The translations under genes were made by a program, and so were the position numbers. The notes under the pieces were generated by a model that saw only the letters and a list, made by a program, of their open reading frames with translations, did no database searches and was not told the DNA's origin. Source: Erwinia tasmaniensis Et1/99 (GTDB lineage: Bacteria; Pseudomonadota; Gammaproteobacteria; Enterobacterales; Enterobacteriaceae). From it: 64,000 nt of DNA. Shown here piece by piece: positions 7,742 through 16,114 of this stretch (position 1 is the first letter of the stretch; each line of letters opens with the position of its first letter). The stretch spans positions 930,001 through 994,000 of the forward strand of contig NC_010694.1 in NCBI RefSeq assembly GCF_000026185.1, given 5' to 3'.

Positions 7742-10700
7742 ATGTTTTATTGATTGCCCAGTGTAATAAACGTGCTCTGGAAGAGAGCCGCCGTATCCTC
7801 GATCAGTTTGCCGAACGTAAAGGCGACCGCAGTTGGCAGACGGCAATCACGCAACAGGGGTTGCTAACCTTGCGTAAGCTGCTGCGCAAAACCGCGCGGC
7901 GCAATACCGCCGTGGCCTGCCACCAGATAAAAAGCAACGGACAGAGTGAACTGCTGTGGATTGTTGGTAATCTGCGCCGTTTTAACGCGCAAGGCGCGGT
8001 GCCAACGCATACCACCTCGCGCGATGTGCTGAAAAGCGCCGATGAAAACAGCTGGCACAGCGTGGAGGCCGTCAGCCTGCTGGCCGCTATTGCCGGGCTG
8101 TTTCATGATTTCGGCAAGGCCAACAGCCTGTTTCAGCAGATGCTTGTCGGGAAAAAAGGGGTCAAACGTTCTCAGCCTTACCGCCATGAGTGGGTTTCGC
8201 TGCGGCTTTTCTGCGCCTGGGTTGCGGGGCGTGACGATCGGGTATGGATCGCCGCCCTTAGTCAGATAGAGCCACAGGATGAGCAGGCGATGCTGGCCGG
8301 GCTTGAGAAAGAGGGTCTGATGGACACCACAAATCCTTTTGCCCCCTTACCGCCGGTGGCACGCGTGGTGGCGTGGCTGATCCTCTCCCATCACCGTATG
8401 CCGGTTTACCCGAAAAAGAATGGTTCATCAGAGTCAGCGTCATATTTACCGCCTGACCTGGAACACTGCGATGGCTGGCTAACGGAGCAGTTGGATGCGC
8501 TATGGAACGCCGAAAATCATCATGATCAAGGCTGGACGCCAGCCGACTTCAAGGCCCAGTGGCAGTTCCCGCAGGGTACGCCGATGCGCAGCGGCCTCTG
8601 GTGCGGCAAAGCGCGTAAGATGGCCCAGCGCCTGCTGGCCCAGCCGGCATGGCTGGCACAAATCGATATCAATCAGCGTTTCAGTTGCCATATGGCGCGG
8701 CTGGCATTAATGCTGGCCGATCACGTCTACTCTGCCCAACCGGCCACGCCGGGCTGGCAGGACGCGGACTGTCTGCTGTATGCCAATACCGACCGCGACA
8801 GCGGCAGCCTGAAGCAGCGTCTGGATGAGCATAATATCGGCGTGGCGCAAAATGCCCTGCTGCTGGCGCGTAGCCTGCCGCATTTACGCAAAACCCTGCC
8901 AGCGATTACCCGCCATAAAGGATTTAAAAAACGCAGCACAGATGAGAGGTTCCGCTGGCAGGACAATGCCTGGCAGAAGACCTGCGAACTGCGCGATCGT
9001 GCATTTCAACAGGGTTTTTTCGGCATCAATATGGCGTCGACCGGCTGCGGTAAAACCTTTGCCAATGCGCGCATTATGTATGCGCTGTCCGATGAACAAA
9101 AAGGCTGTCGTTTTTCGGTGGCACTGGGGCTACGCACTCTAACGCTGCAAACCGGCGATGCGCTGCGGGAAAAACTGAATCTGGAACAGGACGATCTGGC
9201 GGTACTGGTAGGTTCACAGGCGGTGACCCAGCTACATCAGTTGGCTAAAGATAACCCGGTTTCGCACGACACGGGCAGTGAATCAGCAGAGGCATTGCCG
9301 GAGGAAAACCAGTACATCAGCTATGAAGGCAGCCTTGATGACGGGCGCTTAAGCCGCTGGTTACAGAAGAGCCCCCGGATAAATAAGCTGCTGAGCGCCC
9401 CGGTACTGGTCACCACCATCGATCATTTAATCGGCGCGACCGAAGGGCTGCGCGGCGGCAGGCAGATAGCGCCGATGCTGAGACTGTTAACCTCGGATCT
9501 GGTCCTCGACGAGCCGGACGATTTTGATATCGACGATCTGCCCGCGCTGTGTCGGCTGGTGAACTGGGCGGGTATGCTGGGTTCGCGCGTGCTGTTCTCC
9601 TCGGCAACCCTGCCGCCCGCGCTGGTGCTGGCGCTATTCAACGCTTACCGCAGCGGGCGCGAGATTTTCCAGCACGCCTGTGGCCTGCCCGTTGACGGCA
9701 ATATTTGCTGCGCCTGGTTTGATGAAAATGCGGTGCTGACAGAGGAGCTGCGCCTGCCTCAGGCGTTTATGCAGCAGCATAAAGAGTTTGTTGCGAATCG
9801 GGTCAGCTGGCTGGCTAAACAGCCGGTACTGAGGCGTGGCTGGATAGCGCCGGTGGCTCCTCCCGCGCGGGATGAGGCGACGATTTACTCCCATATGGCG
9901 CAGGTCATTTTACAGTCGATGATGACGCTGCATCATGCTCACCATCAGCGCCATAAGGAGTTGCCCAAAACGATATCGGTAGGCGTGGTGCGCTTCGCCA
10001 ATATCAATCCGCTGGTGGCCGTTGCTCAGCAGCTGCTGGCGACTGAGGCGGCGGAAGATACCCATATTCATTACTGCGTTTATCACAGCCGGCACCCGCT
10101 GGCGATGCGTTCGCATTTTGAACAGCGGCTGGATGCCACCTTAACTCGCCATCAGTCCGATGCGATCTGGCAGGTAGCGGAGATCGCCGCAGCGCTGGAG
10201 CAGCATCCGCAACAGCATCATCTGTTTGTGGTGTTGGCGACCTCGGTAGCGGAAGTGGGCCGCGATCACGACTACGACTGGGCGATTGCCGAACCCAGCT
10301 CAATGCGGTCGCTGATCCAGCTGGCGGGCAGGGTACAGCGCCATCGTCAGGAGGAAGCACAGAGCGAAAATATCCATATCTTGCAGCAGAATATTTGCTC
10401 ATTAAAGGAGCGGGATAGCCAGAAACCGACCTACTGCAAGCCAGGGTTTGAGCAAAAAGGCTATATGCTGGCGAGTCGCGATTTACAGAAGATCCTCGAC
10501 AAAGAGCAGTATCAGACCATCAGCGCGATTCCACGAATTCAGTCCCGGCAAAAAGTGGGTAAAGGTCCATTGTTTGCTAACCTGGCCGATCTGGAACACC
10601 GGCGACTGATGGTGGAGTTGCAGGGAAAGCAGAAAGAGCCGAATGAGTACTGTGCAGCCTTATGGTGGCGCGAACAGGCCAGCTGGTGTGGCGAAATGCA

Positions 10701-11031
10701 GCGGCGTAAGCCGTTTCGTCAGTCACCGCCTGAGGATATGCACTTTATGCTGATAGCCGAGGAGGGCGATCGGCCAGAAATCTGGCAGCCTGACGATGGC
10801 CCGTCCGGGCGCAAAAAGAGCATGGTGGCATATCCCGATCTGACGTTCGCCGCCGGCGTCAGCGCCTGGATTACCCCGGACTATCAGCAGGTCTGGCAGC
10901 AGCTGGCCGAGAGACTGACGATGGAGCTGGAGGAGGTCAGTCTGCGCTTTGGTGAAATCGTGCTGCGCACTAAGCCTGAGAGCAAAGAATGGCATTTTCA
11001 TCCGCTATTAGGCGCGTTTCAGGCAGAGTAA
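7738..11031 (+). CDS. cas3: type I-F Cas2-Cas3 fusion nuclease-helicase
   Basis: A 1097-aa fusion diagnostic of subtype I-F. An N-terminal Cas2-like domain (about residues 1-95) takes part in adaptation. It is followed by the HD nuclease (GLFHDFGKANS, His123-Asp124) and a superfamily 2 helicase with Walker A ASTGCGKT (Lys439) and the DEAD-box-like DEPD (residues 591-594). A later SSAT motif and QLAGRVQRH (motif VI) complete the helicase. The Csy complex recruits it to degrade target DNA. Length is typical for I-F. It overlaps cas1 by 4 nt and is followed, 77 bp later, by a BrnT/BrnA module. Confidence 0.97.
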   Translation: MNVLLIAQCNKRALEESRRILDQFAERKGDRSWQTAITQQGLLTLRKLLRKTARRNTAVACHQIKSNGQSELLWIVGNLRRFNAQGAVPTHTTSRDVLKSADENSWHSVEAVSLLAAIAGLFHDFGKANSLFQQMLVGKKGVKRSQPYRHEWVSLRLFCAWVAGRDDRVWIAALSQIEPQDEQAMLAGLEKEGLMDTTNPFAPLPPVARVVAWLILSHHRMPVYPKKNGSSESASYLPPDLEHCDGWLTEQLDALWNAENHHDQGWTPADFKAQWQFPQGTPMRSGLWCGKARKMAQRLLAQPAWLAQIDINQRFSCHMARLALMLADHVYSAQPATPGWQDADCLLYANTDRDSGSLKQRLDEHNIGVAQNALLLARSLPHLRKTLPAITRHKGFKKRSTDERFRWQDNAWQKTCELRDRAFQQGFFGINMASTGCGKTFANARIMYALSDEQKGCRFSVALGLRTLTLQTGDALREKLNLEQDDLAVLVGSQAVTQLHQLAKDNPVSHDTGSESAEALPEENQYISYEGSLDDGRLSRWLQKSPRINKLLSAPVLVTTIDHLIGATEGLRGGRQIAPMLRLLTSDLVLDEPDDFDIDDLPALCRLVNWAGMLGSRVLFSSATLPPALVLALFNAYRSGREIFQHACGLPVDGNICCAWFDENAVLTEELRLPQAFMQQHKEFVANRVSWLAKQPVLRRGWIAPVAPPARDEATIYSHMAQVILQSMMTLHHAHHQRHKELPKTISVGVVRFANINPLVAVAQQLLATEAAEDTHIHYCVYHSRHPLAMRSHFEQRLDATLTRHQSDAIWQVAEIAAALEQHPQQHHLFVVLATSVAEVGRDHDYDWAIAEPSSMRSLIQLAGRVQRHRQEEAQSENIHILQQNICSLKERDSQKPTYCKPGFEQKGYMLASRDLQKILDKEQYQTISAIPRIQSRQKVGKGPLFANLADLEHRRLMVELQGKQKEPNEYCAALWWREQASWCGEMQRRKPFRQSPPEDMHFMLIAEEGDRPEIWQPDDGPSGRKKSMVAYPDLTFAAGVSAWITPDYQQVWQQLAERLTMELEEVSLRFGEIVLRTKPESKEWHFHPLLGAFQAE

Positions 11032-11091
11032 ATTGCCAGCCAGCGTGGCGGTACGCGCTGCCGGTCAAAGGGATTTTGATTTTATATTTTT

Positions 11092-11101
11092 TGTAGGTAC
11101 A
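11092..11101. promoter_or_regulatory. possible BrnA operator
   Basis: A perfect 10-bp dyad TGTA-GG-TACA lies just before brnT in an AT-rich stretch that includes TTGATT (11076-11081) and TACATT (11098-11103) with 16-bp spacing. BrnT/BrnA modules are known to repress their own promoter, so this is a reasonable operator candidate. If this is the promoter, the transcript would start very close to the brnT ATG, which weakens the assignment. Confidence 0.3.
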
Positions 11102-11108
11102 TTAATCT

Positions 11109-11387
11109 ATGGATATCTGCTACGATCCTGACAAGGATGTGAAAAACAGACGTAAGCACGGCTACTCACTCGCTGACAGCGCCCTGCTGGACTGGGATGA
11201 AATGGTCGTATATGAAGATAACCGGCAGCCTTTTGATGAAATCCGGTTGATTGGCTTAACCTATGGCCTTGCCAGGCTGGGTAACAGGATTTTTTCCGTC
11301 TGTTTTACCGAGCATGAAGAGGTTTACCGGATAATCAGTTTGCGCCTTGCCACCAGGAAGGAGATCCAGCGTTATGCCGAAACTTAA
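11109..11387 (+). CDS. brnT: BrnT family toxin
   Basis: A 92-aa ribonuclease toxin of type II toxin-antitoxin systems with a RelE-like fold. The typical BrnT pattern is visible: an N-terminal YDPDKDVKNRRKHGYSLADS, then DWDEMVVYEDNRQ, a RLIGLTYGLA strand, and a C-terminal IISLRLATRKEIQRYAE helix. Length matches the family. Its 3' end overlaps the start of the antitoxin gene by 14 nt. The pair sits between cas2/3 and csy1 and is closed by a terminator at 11680. It is therefore either cotranscribed with the cas1 operon or independent, but not joined to csy1. Confidence 0.9.
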   Translation: MDICYDPDKDVKNRRKHGYSLADSALLDWDEMVVYEDNRQPFDEIRLIGLTYGLARLGNRIFSVCFTEHEEVYRIISLRLATRKEIQRYAET

Positions 11388-11670
11388 GCCGGGAACCGTC
11401 TTCCCCACTACAGAAGAAGACGCAAAAATTTACGCCGCCGTGGCGGATGATGAAGACAGCATGCTGTTGGAAGACCCGCAGCTGAAACTGACGCCGTTGA
11501 AAAAGCGCGGTCGTCCGCAAAAAGCACAGCCGAAGATTGCGGTAAGCGTGCGCTATACGCCGGAGGTGATCAGTGCGTTTAAAGCATCAGGCGCGGGCTG
11601 GCAAACGCGGATGGATGTGGCGCTACAGGACTGGTTAAAGACCCATCAGCCAACAGAAATAAAGCTCTGA
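11374..11670 (+). CDS. brnA: BrnA family antitoxin
   Basis: A 98-aa antitoxin that neutralises BrnT and represses the operon. The C-terminal half has the ribbon-helix-helix core: the strand IAVSVRYTPEVISAFKAS followed by GWQTRMDVALQDWLKTH. The N-terminal half (PGTVFPTTEEDAKIYAAVAD) is the toxin-binding region. I chose the ATG at 11374 (MPKLKPGTVFP), which has GGAG about 13 nt upstream and overlaps brnT; the ORF extends further upstream but only through brnT sequence. Antitoxin lability would kill or arrest cells that lose this part of the cas locus. Confidence 0.88.
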   Translation: MPKLKPGTVFPTTEEDAKIYAAVADDEDSMLLEDPQLKLTPLKKRGRPQKAQPKIAVSVRYTPEVISAFKASGAGWQTRMDVALQDWLKTHQPTEIKL

Positions 11671-11679
11671 AGAAAAGAG

Positions 11680-11708
11680 AACGGCATCCGTAAGGGTGCC
11701 GTTTTTTT
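11680..11708 (+). terminator. Rho-independent terminator after brnA
   Basis: AACGGCA pairs with TGCCGTT around a CCGTAAGGG loop and is followed by a run of seven Ts. It ends the brnTA (and possibly cas1-cas2/3) transcript before the csy1 control region, so the csy operon needs its own promoter. Confidence 0.85.
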
Positions 11709-11720
11709 ATTAAAAAATCA

Positions 11721-11795
11721 ATGGCATGCTGCCTGTTCGGCAGTAAATAAAAAATACTTTAAAATTATTTCTAAGCTGCTTGTTCAGCAGTGCTG
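11721..11795 (-). ncRNA. degenerate mini-CRISPR encoding a CreR/CreA-like guide RNA (csy1 side)
   Basis: On the minus strand a repeat (11795-11768), a short 19-nt pseudo-spacer (11767-11749) and a second, more decayed repeat (11748-11721) follow each other. The first repeat is identical over 25 nt to the diverged repeat before cas1, with stem CTGCT-GAACA-AGCAG and the perfect handle CTTAGAAA. The second keeps CTGCC-GAACA-GGCAG. Cas6f would release a 47-nt guide (11775-11729). The pseudo-spacer TAATTTTAAAG matches 10 of 11 bases of a CC-flanked site at 11941-11931 on the same strand, over the presumed promoter of the csy1 side. A guide this short would build a reduced Csy complex, which fits binding without cleavage (inference). 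Confidence 0.8.
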
Positions 11796-11800
11796 GCAAG

Positions 11801-11828
11801 AGTACAGCATAACTTTTCCTGCTATCAA
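11801..11828 (-). promoter_or_regulatory. candidate promoter of the csy1-side guide RNA
   Basis: On the minus strand, TTGATA (11828-11823) and TGTACT (11806-11801) are spaced 16 bp apart. Transcription would start near 11795, at the first base of the degenerate repeat. The -35 matches consensus at five of six positions, the -10 at four of six. The position supports an independently transcribed small RNA running away from csy1. Confidence 0.5.
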
Positions 11829-11927
11829 GATTTTTAACAATGCTGAGCTGGTATTTTCAGCCTGACTCCCTGAGCGTAAAAAATTCAGCGAACATTCTGG
11901 CAGTTGACCTCACGTTGGTGTATCTTT

Positions 11928-11943
11928 CCCCTTTACAATTAGG
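11928..11943 (-). promoter_or_regulatory. predicted target site of the csy1-side guide, over a -10 element
   Basis: On the minus strand CC (11943-11942) is followed by TAATTGTAAAG (11941-11931). The guide reads TAATTTTAAAG, so the only difference in the first 11 bases is position 6, a flipped-out position in type I-F complexes. Position 12 and beyond do not match. On the plus strand the same bases contain TACAAT (11934-11939), a good -10 hexamer. TTGACC at 11904-11909 is 24 bp away, too far for a standard -35, so the promoter is not fully defined. Complex binding here would block initiation towards the 37-codon ORF and csy1. Confidence 0.72.
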
Positions 11944-11961
11944 TGTTGGTTTGGGGGCGGG

Positions 11962-12075
11962 GTGATTAGAAATATACTTTGGGTCGTTATAGGTTTGGCT
12001 ATCATCATACTGGCGTGTAATTCGCGAGTTGATTCTCTAAGTGTTAACGTTAACCTAAATATCATAAAGTTATAG
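11962..12075 (+). CDS. 37-codon hydrophobic ORF in the csy1 leader (CreT-like toxin or leader peptide?)
   Basis: Starts at GTG (11962) with a G-rich stretch (GGGGGCGG) just before it and ends at TAG. The peptide starts M/V-IRNILWVVIGLAIIILAC and continues with a polar tail, giving one strong membrane segment like small type I toxins. Rare codons are frequent: AGA at codon 3, AUA at 5, 10, 16 and 35, CGA at 22. It begins 18 nt downstream of the predicted guide target and ends 38 nt before csy1. In CreTA modules a small toxic ORF is repressed by a crRNA-like guide, so this ORF is in the right place to be one. No homologue is recognised. It may instead be chance coding in the csy1 5' UTR. Confidence 0.4.
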   Translation: MIRNILWVVIGLAIIILACNSRVDSLSVNVNLNIIKL

Positions 12076-12113
12076 CGATTTTGGAGTTTAATTCGCACAT
12101 AAAAGGAGACCCT

Positions 12114-13457
12114 ATGCTGCGAGAGACCTTAGCGTCTTTTATCACCAGCTATATTGCCGCCCGGAAAACGGCAAAGCTGGAGGCGTTTGATAAAGAGAGC
12201 GCGAAAAAACTGGCCGTGTTAGCGTCAGAGGATGAAATCAGCGTACTGCGCCAGCAGCTTCAGCAGCAGCGCGCGGAGCTGGAGCAAAAATACCAGCCGC
12301 AGGCCTGGCTGAGCGATGCAGCCAGCCGCGCCGGGCAGATCAAGCTGGTGACACACGCCGCAAAATTTACCCACAGCGATGTCCGCGGCAGCAGCATATT
12401 TAGCAGCGGCAGCGGTCAGCATGAAACGTATCTCTCCACCGCAACCCTGCAAAAACCGGCGCTGGATGCCGTTGGCAACGCTGCTGCCCTCGATATTGCC
12501 CGGCTGCTGCAAAGCGAGGTGGAAGGGGATTCATTAATTGCCAGCCTGCAACGCGGCGATTACTCCGCGCTGGAGTCGCTGACCGATAACCCGGAACTGT
12601 GCGCCAGCTGGATAAGCGGATTTAAGCAGGTGCTGGTTGACCGCCAGCCGGCCAGCCATAAGCTGGCTAAACAGATCTATTTTCCTATCGCCGATGGGCA
12701 GTATCATCTGCTCAGCCCGCTGTTTTCCTCATCCCTGGCGCATGCCCTGAACCAACGTATTACAGAGGCCAAATTTAGCGAGCAGGCCAAAACGGCGCGT
12801 GCCGCGCTGAAAGCGAAAAGCTGGCATGACGCGCCGGTAGTGGCTTATCCTGATACCGCCATCACCCAGTTTGGCGGCACCAAGCCGCAGAATATCTCCT
12901 ATTTAAACAGCGTGCGCGGCGGAAAAGTCTGGCTATTACCCTGTGCGCCGCCGGTATGGCAAACCCTGAGCAAACCCCCTGCTAAGCATAAATCTATCTT
13001 TAACTCCTCCAACGACTTTTCCCGTCAGTCCTGGCCAGTTATTCAGCGAATGAGCCGCTTTTTACGGCGCGTAGAGCGGCTGGACAGCACGCTTGATATT
13101 CGCCAGCAGCGTCTGGCGATGACCGATGAGATTATCGATATCCTGTTTAACTATGTTGCCGGGATACAAAACCAGACGGAATCGATCGGATGGAGCGCAC
13201 ATCCGGACTGCGTACTGAAACGTTCGCAGCAGCTGTGGCTTGACCCCTGGCGCGGCGATAAGGAATTTCAGTTCGAGCGTGAGGGCGGTGACTGGAAAAG
13301 CGAAGTCGCACGCGATTTCGGCCACTGGCTGAGTCGTCATTTACACAGTGATAAGCTGAATATGGGCGAGACGGAACGCCGCCACTTCTCCACCGCTCCG
13401 CTGTTTAAGCAACGGCTGCGCGAGCTGGAAAAAGACCTTGCGGAGGATCTGCCATGA
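12114..13457 (+). CDS. csy1: type I-F Csy1 (Cas8f), large subunit of the interference complex
   Basis: A 447-aa protein of the Csy1 family. It forms the tail of the Csy complex with Csy2, binds the crRNA 5' handle and reads the CC motif. It is recognised by its place as first gene of a csy1-csy2-csy3-cas6f operon, by its length, and by conserved segments such as [22 protein letters not shown] near residues 262-283 (shown in part) and SRFLRRV near 320. I took ATG 12114, preceded by AAAGGAG, instead of an upstream TTG. The start of csy2 overlaps its stop (ATGA). Its promoter region carries the guide target described above. Confidence 0.95.
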   Translation: MLRETLASFITSYIAARKTAKLEAFDKESAKKLAVLASEDEISVLRQQLQQQRAELEQKYQPQAWLSDAASRAGQIKLVTHAAKFTHSDVRGSSIFSSGSGQHETYLSTATLQKPALDAVGNAAALDIARLLQSEVEGDSLIASLQRGDYSALESLTDNPELCASWISGFKQVLVDRQPASHKLAKQIYFPIADGQYHLLSPLFSSSLAHALNQRITEAKFSEQAKTARAALKAKSWHDAPVVAYPDTAITQFGGTKPQNISYLNSVRGGKVWLLPCAPPVWQTLSKPPAKHKSIFNSSNDFSRQSWPVIQRMSRFLRRVERLDSTLDIRQQRLAMTDEIIDILFNYVAGIQNQTESIGWSAHPDCVLKRSQQLWLDPWRGDKEFQFEREGGDWKSEVARDFGHWLSRHLHSDKLNMGETERRHFSTAPLFKQRLRELEKDLAEDLP

Positions 13458-14395
13458 GCGCGCTGATTGTCCTACGCCATCTGCGGGTAGAAAACGCCAA
13501 TGCCATTGCCGGTATAACCTGGGGCTTTCCGGCTATCACTCATTTCCTCGGTTTTACCCATGCCTTATCGCGCAAACTGCAACAGAGCCACAATATGACT
13601 CTGTCCGGCTGCGGCGTGATTTGCCATCAGCAGCAGGTCCACGCCTATACCTCAGGCCGCGACTACCAGTTTGCACTGACGCGTAATCCGTTGACCAAAG
13701 AAGCGAAAACCGCCGCCTTTAATGAAGAAGGGCGCATGCATATGACGGTTTCACTGTTGATGGAGTGTCATGGCAGCATTGCCGGTGGCGAACAGGGGGC
13801 AGCCGAGCTAAAGCAAACGCTGGCTAATCTGTGTCAGCGCTTACGCCTTGCTGGTGGTACGGTCATCTCGATCGGCCAGGTGCAGATAAGCGGCTGGCCG
13901 CAGGATGACGGCGAGACGCGCAAAATAATGCGCCGCCTGCTGCCCGGTTTCGCCCTACTGGATCGCTCCGCGCTGCTGGCGCAGCACCACGACCAGCAGC
14001 CGCAGCCGGAGATGCTGGATGCCTGGCTCGATTTTGCCGCCTTAAAGATGCAGGCGGATGACGGGGCAACGCCAGCGGACGGCAATGTGCAGTGGCAATA
14101 CCAGCCGAAACCTGGTGCAGGCTATCTGGTGCCGCTGATGACCGGCTACCGCGCTATCTCGCCGCTCTATCCGCCGGGAGAGGTGGCCAACAGCCGCGAT
14201 ACGGAAACGCCGTTTTGTTTTACCGAGGCCGTGTACGGCGTGGGCGAATGGCGCGGGCTGCACCGCATAGATGATCTACGCCATCTGTTCTGGCGTTATC
14301 ACCATCAGGACGACTATTACCTGTGCCGTGGTGAAGAAACAGCGTGCGATCAGGATTATCCTGACGATGCAGATGATGACATCAACTACAACTAA
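13454..14395 (+). CDS. csy2: type I-F Csy2 (Cas5f)
   Basis: A 313-aa Cas5-type subunit that caps the 5' handle of the crRNA together with Csy1. The N-terminus ([19 protein letters not shown]) and [18 protein letters not shown] near residues 22-39 are characteristic of Csy2. It overlaps csy1 by 4 nt and precedes csy3 by 23 nt. The C-terminus is strongly acidic ([15 protein letters not shown]). Confidence 0.95.
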   Translation: MSALIVLRHLRVENANAIAGITWGFPAITHFLGFTHALSRKLQQSHNMTLSGCGVICHQQQVHAYTSGRDYQFALTRNPLTKEAKTAAFNEEGRMHMTVSLLMECHGSIAGGEQGAAELKQTLANLCQRLRLAGGTVISIGQVQISGWPQDDGETRKIMRRLLPGFALLDRSALLAQHHDQQPQPEMLDAWLDFAALKMQADDGATPADGNVQWQYQPKPGAGYLVPLMTGYRAISPLYPPGEVANSRDTETPFCFTEAVYGVGEWRGLHRIDDLRHLFWRYHHQDDYYLCRGEETACDQDYPDDADDDINYN

Positions 14396-14418
14396 TTTGA
14401 CCTTATAAGGAAATAATC

Positions 14419-15423
14419 ATGGCTAAATCAGCTATTAAAACCGCCTCCGTGCTGGCCTTCGAGCGCAAGTTATCTAACTCTGATGCCATTATGCTGGCCG
14501 GAAAATGGCAGGATAAGCAAAACTGGACGCCGATAAAAATTCAGGAGAAAGCGGTGCGCGGCACCATCTCCAACCGCCTGAAAAATGCCATCGCCAGCGA
14601 TCCGCAAAAACTGGATGCTGAGATCCAAAAACCGAATTTGCAGCGTGTTGATGTGGCCGCGCTGCCTTATAACTGCGACAGCTTAAAAGTCTGCTTTACT
14701 CTACGGGTGCTGGGCGGTCTTGCCACACCGGCGGTATGTAACGACAGGGCATACCAGGCGGCGCTGGCGGCGGTGATTGACGGCTATATTGCCCGCCATG
14801 GCTTCAGCACGCTGGCCGCGCGCTATGCCGAAAACATCGCTAACGGGCGCTTCCTGTGGCGTAACCGTCTGGGTGCCGGGCGTGTTGCGGTGCAGGTGAC
14901 CAGCGGCGAAAAACGCTGGCAGTTTGACGGCCATAACTACAGTCTGCGGGCATTCAGCCAGCCGCAGGGCGATTTACTGGAGCTGGCGCAGGCGATTGAA
15001 CAGGGGCTGAGCGGTGACAGTTTTGCGCTGTTTAACGTTGAGGCCCAGGTCTATCTCGGTAACGGCCAGGAGGTCTTTCCTTCACAGGAGCTGGTGCTGG
15101 ATAGCAACAGTAAAAAAAGCAAGCTGCTCTACCAGATTGACGACACGGCGGCCATTCATTCGCAGAAAATTGGCAATGCGCTGCGCACCATTGATAGCTG
15201 GTATCCGGACGCGGATGAACTGGATGTAGGGCCGATCTCCGTTGAACCTTACGGTTCGGTGACCAGCCGGGGGATCGCCTATCGTCAGCCCATCAAGAAA
15301 ATGGATTTTTATACCCTGCTGGATAACTGGGTGACCAAAGATAAACAACCGGATCTGGAGCAGCAGCACTACGTGATGGCGATATTGATCCGTGGTGGTG
15401 TATTCGGTGAGAAAAGCGAGTAG
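14419..15423 (+). CDS. csy3: type I-F Csy3 (Cas7f), backbone subunit
   Basis: A 334-aa Cas7-type protein, six copies of which normally line a 32-nt spacer and kink out every sixth base. Segments typical of Csy3 include [16 protein letters not shown] near residue 10, [19 protein letters not shown] near 135 and [10 protein letters not shown] near 283. AAGGAAATA precedes the start. The six-base kinking is known for this family and underlies the interpretation of mismatches at positions 6 and 12 in the predicted regulatory guides. Confidence 0.95.
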   Translation: MAKSAIKTASVLAFERKLSNSDAIMLAGKWQDKQNWTPIKIQEKAVRGTISNRLKNAIASDPQKLDAEIQKPNLQRVDVAALPYNCDSLKVCFTLRVLGGLATPAVCNDRAYQAALAAVIDGYIARHGFSTLAARYAENIANGRFLWRNRLGAGRVAVQVTSGEKRWQFDGHNYSLRAFSQPQGDLLELAQAIEQGLSGDSFALFNVEAQVYLGNGQEVFPSQELVLDSNSKKSKLLYQIDDTAAIHSQKIGNALRTIDSWYPDADELDVGPISVEPYGSVTSRGIAYRQPIKKMDFYTLLDNWVTKDKQPDLEQQHYVMAILIRGGVFGEKSE

Positions 15424-15431
15424 GGGGCTTT

Positions 15432-15986
15432 ATGGATCGCTATCAGGATATTCGCGTGCGGGTGGATGCGGAGATGACTGCACCGGTGCTGCTGGCACAG
15501 GTGTTTATGCGTCTGCATCAGGTGCTGATGCGGGCGGCGAATGGCCGTATCGGTATCAGCTTCCCCGATGTCAAGCTGACCTTGGGCGACCGTATCCGGC
15601 TGCACGGCACGCTGGATGACTTAAGCTCACTACAGCAAAGCGGCTGGGATAAGGGCCTGACGGATTATATCGCCTGTTCCGCCATTGACCCTGTTCCGCC
15701 GGGGGCGGCGTGGCGCACCGTCAGGCGCGTCCAGGTGAAAAGTAGCGCTGAACGCCTGCGCCGACGTTCGGTGAATAAGGGCTGGCTAAATGAAGCAGAG
15801 GCCGCAGAGCGTATTAACGTACTGAGCGAGCAGCGCAGTGATTTGCCGTATTTGCAGATAAAGAGTGGTTCTAATGGCCATGCCTGGCGGCTATTTATTG
15901 AACATGGCCCGCTTGTCTCTGTGCCCGTCAACGGCGGCTTTAGTTCCTATGGGTTAAGTGCCACTGCCACCGTGCCCTGGTTTTAA
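15432..15986 (+). CDS. cas6f: type I-F crRNA endoribonuclease Cas6f (Csy4)
   Basis: A 184-aa enzyme that binds the repeat hairpin and cuts just after its stem, leaving the 8-nt handle CUUAGAAA. The catalytic histidine is at residue 29 (VFMRLHQVL), the position known from Pseudomonas Csy4, and the C-terminal [17 protein letters not shown] is characteristic. It starts 8 nt after csy3 and ends the csy operon. CRISPR2 follows after 128 bp. It should also process the two degenerate mini-arrays, since their stems are preserved. Confidence 0.96.
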   Translation: MDRYQDIRVRVDAEMTAPVLLAQVFMRLHQVLMRAANGRIGISFPDVKLTLGDRIRLHGTLDDLSSLQQSGWDKGLTDYIACSAIDPVPPGAAWRTVRRVQVKSSAERLRRRSVNKGWLNEAEAAERINVLSEQRSDLPYLQIKSGSNGHAWRLFIEHGPLVSVPVNGGFSSYGLSATATVPWF

Positions 15987-16114
15987 CCCTTTTTTTTCCG
16001 CTAACGCTAACCTGTTGATTTTAGGTGGCGTTAGCGGGGCGTCTTAAAAAAGGGTTTTATGGCAAATTTGAGGTTTTTACTTGTTTTATAGCGGGTTAGT
16101 CTGTTTTATTAACA
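15987..16114 (+). promoter_or_regulatory. CRISPR2 leader
   Basis: The AT-rich 128-bp stretch between cas6f and the first repeat of CRISPR2, on the side away from the degenerate terminal repeat. It contains a T-run after ACCC (15987-15998), an inverted repeat CCGCTAACGCTAACC / GGTGGCGTTAGCGG (about 15999-16037) that may end the csy transcript, and AAAAAAGGGTTTTA (about 16047-16060) shared with the CRISPR1 leader. Confidence 0.7.
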
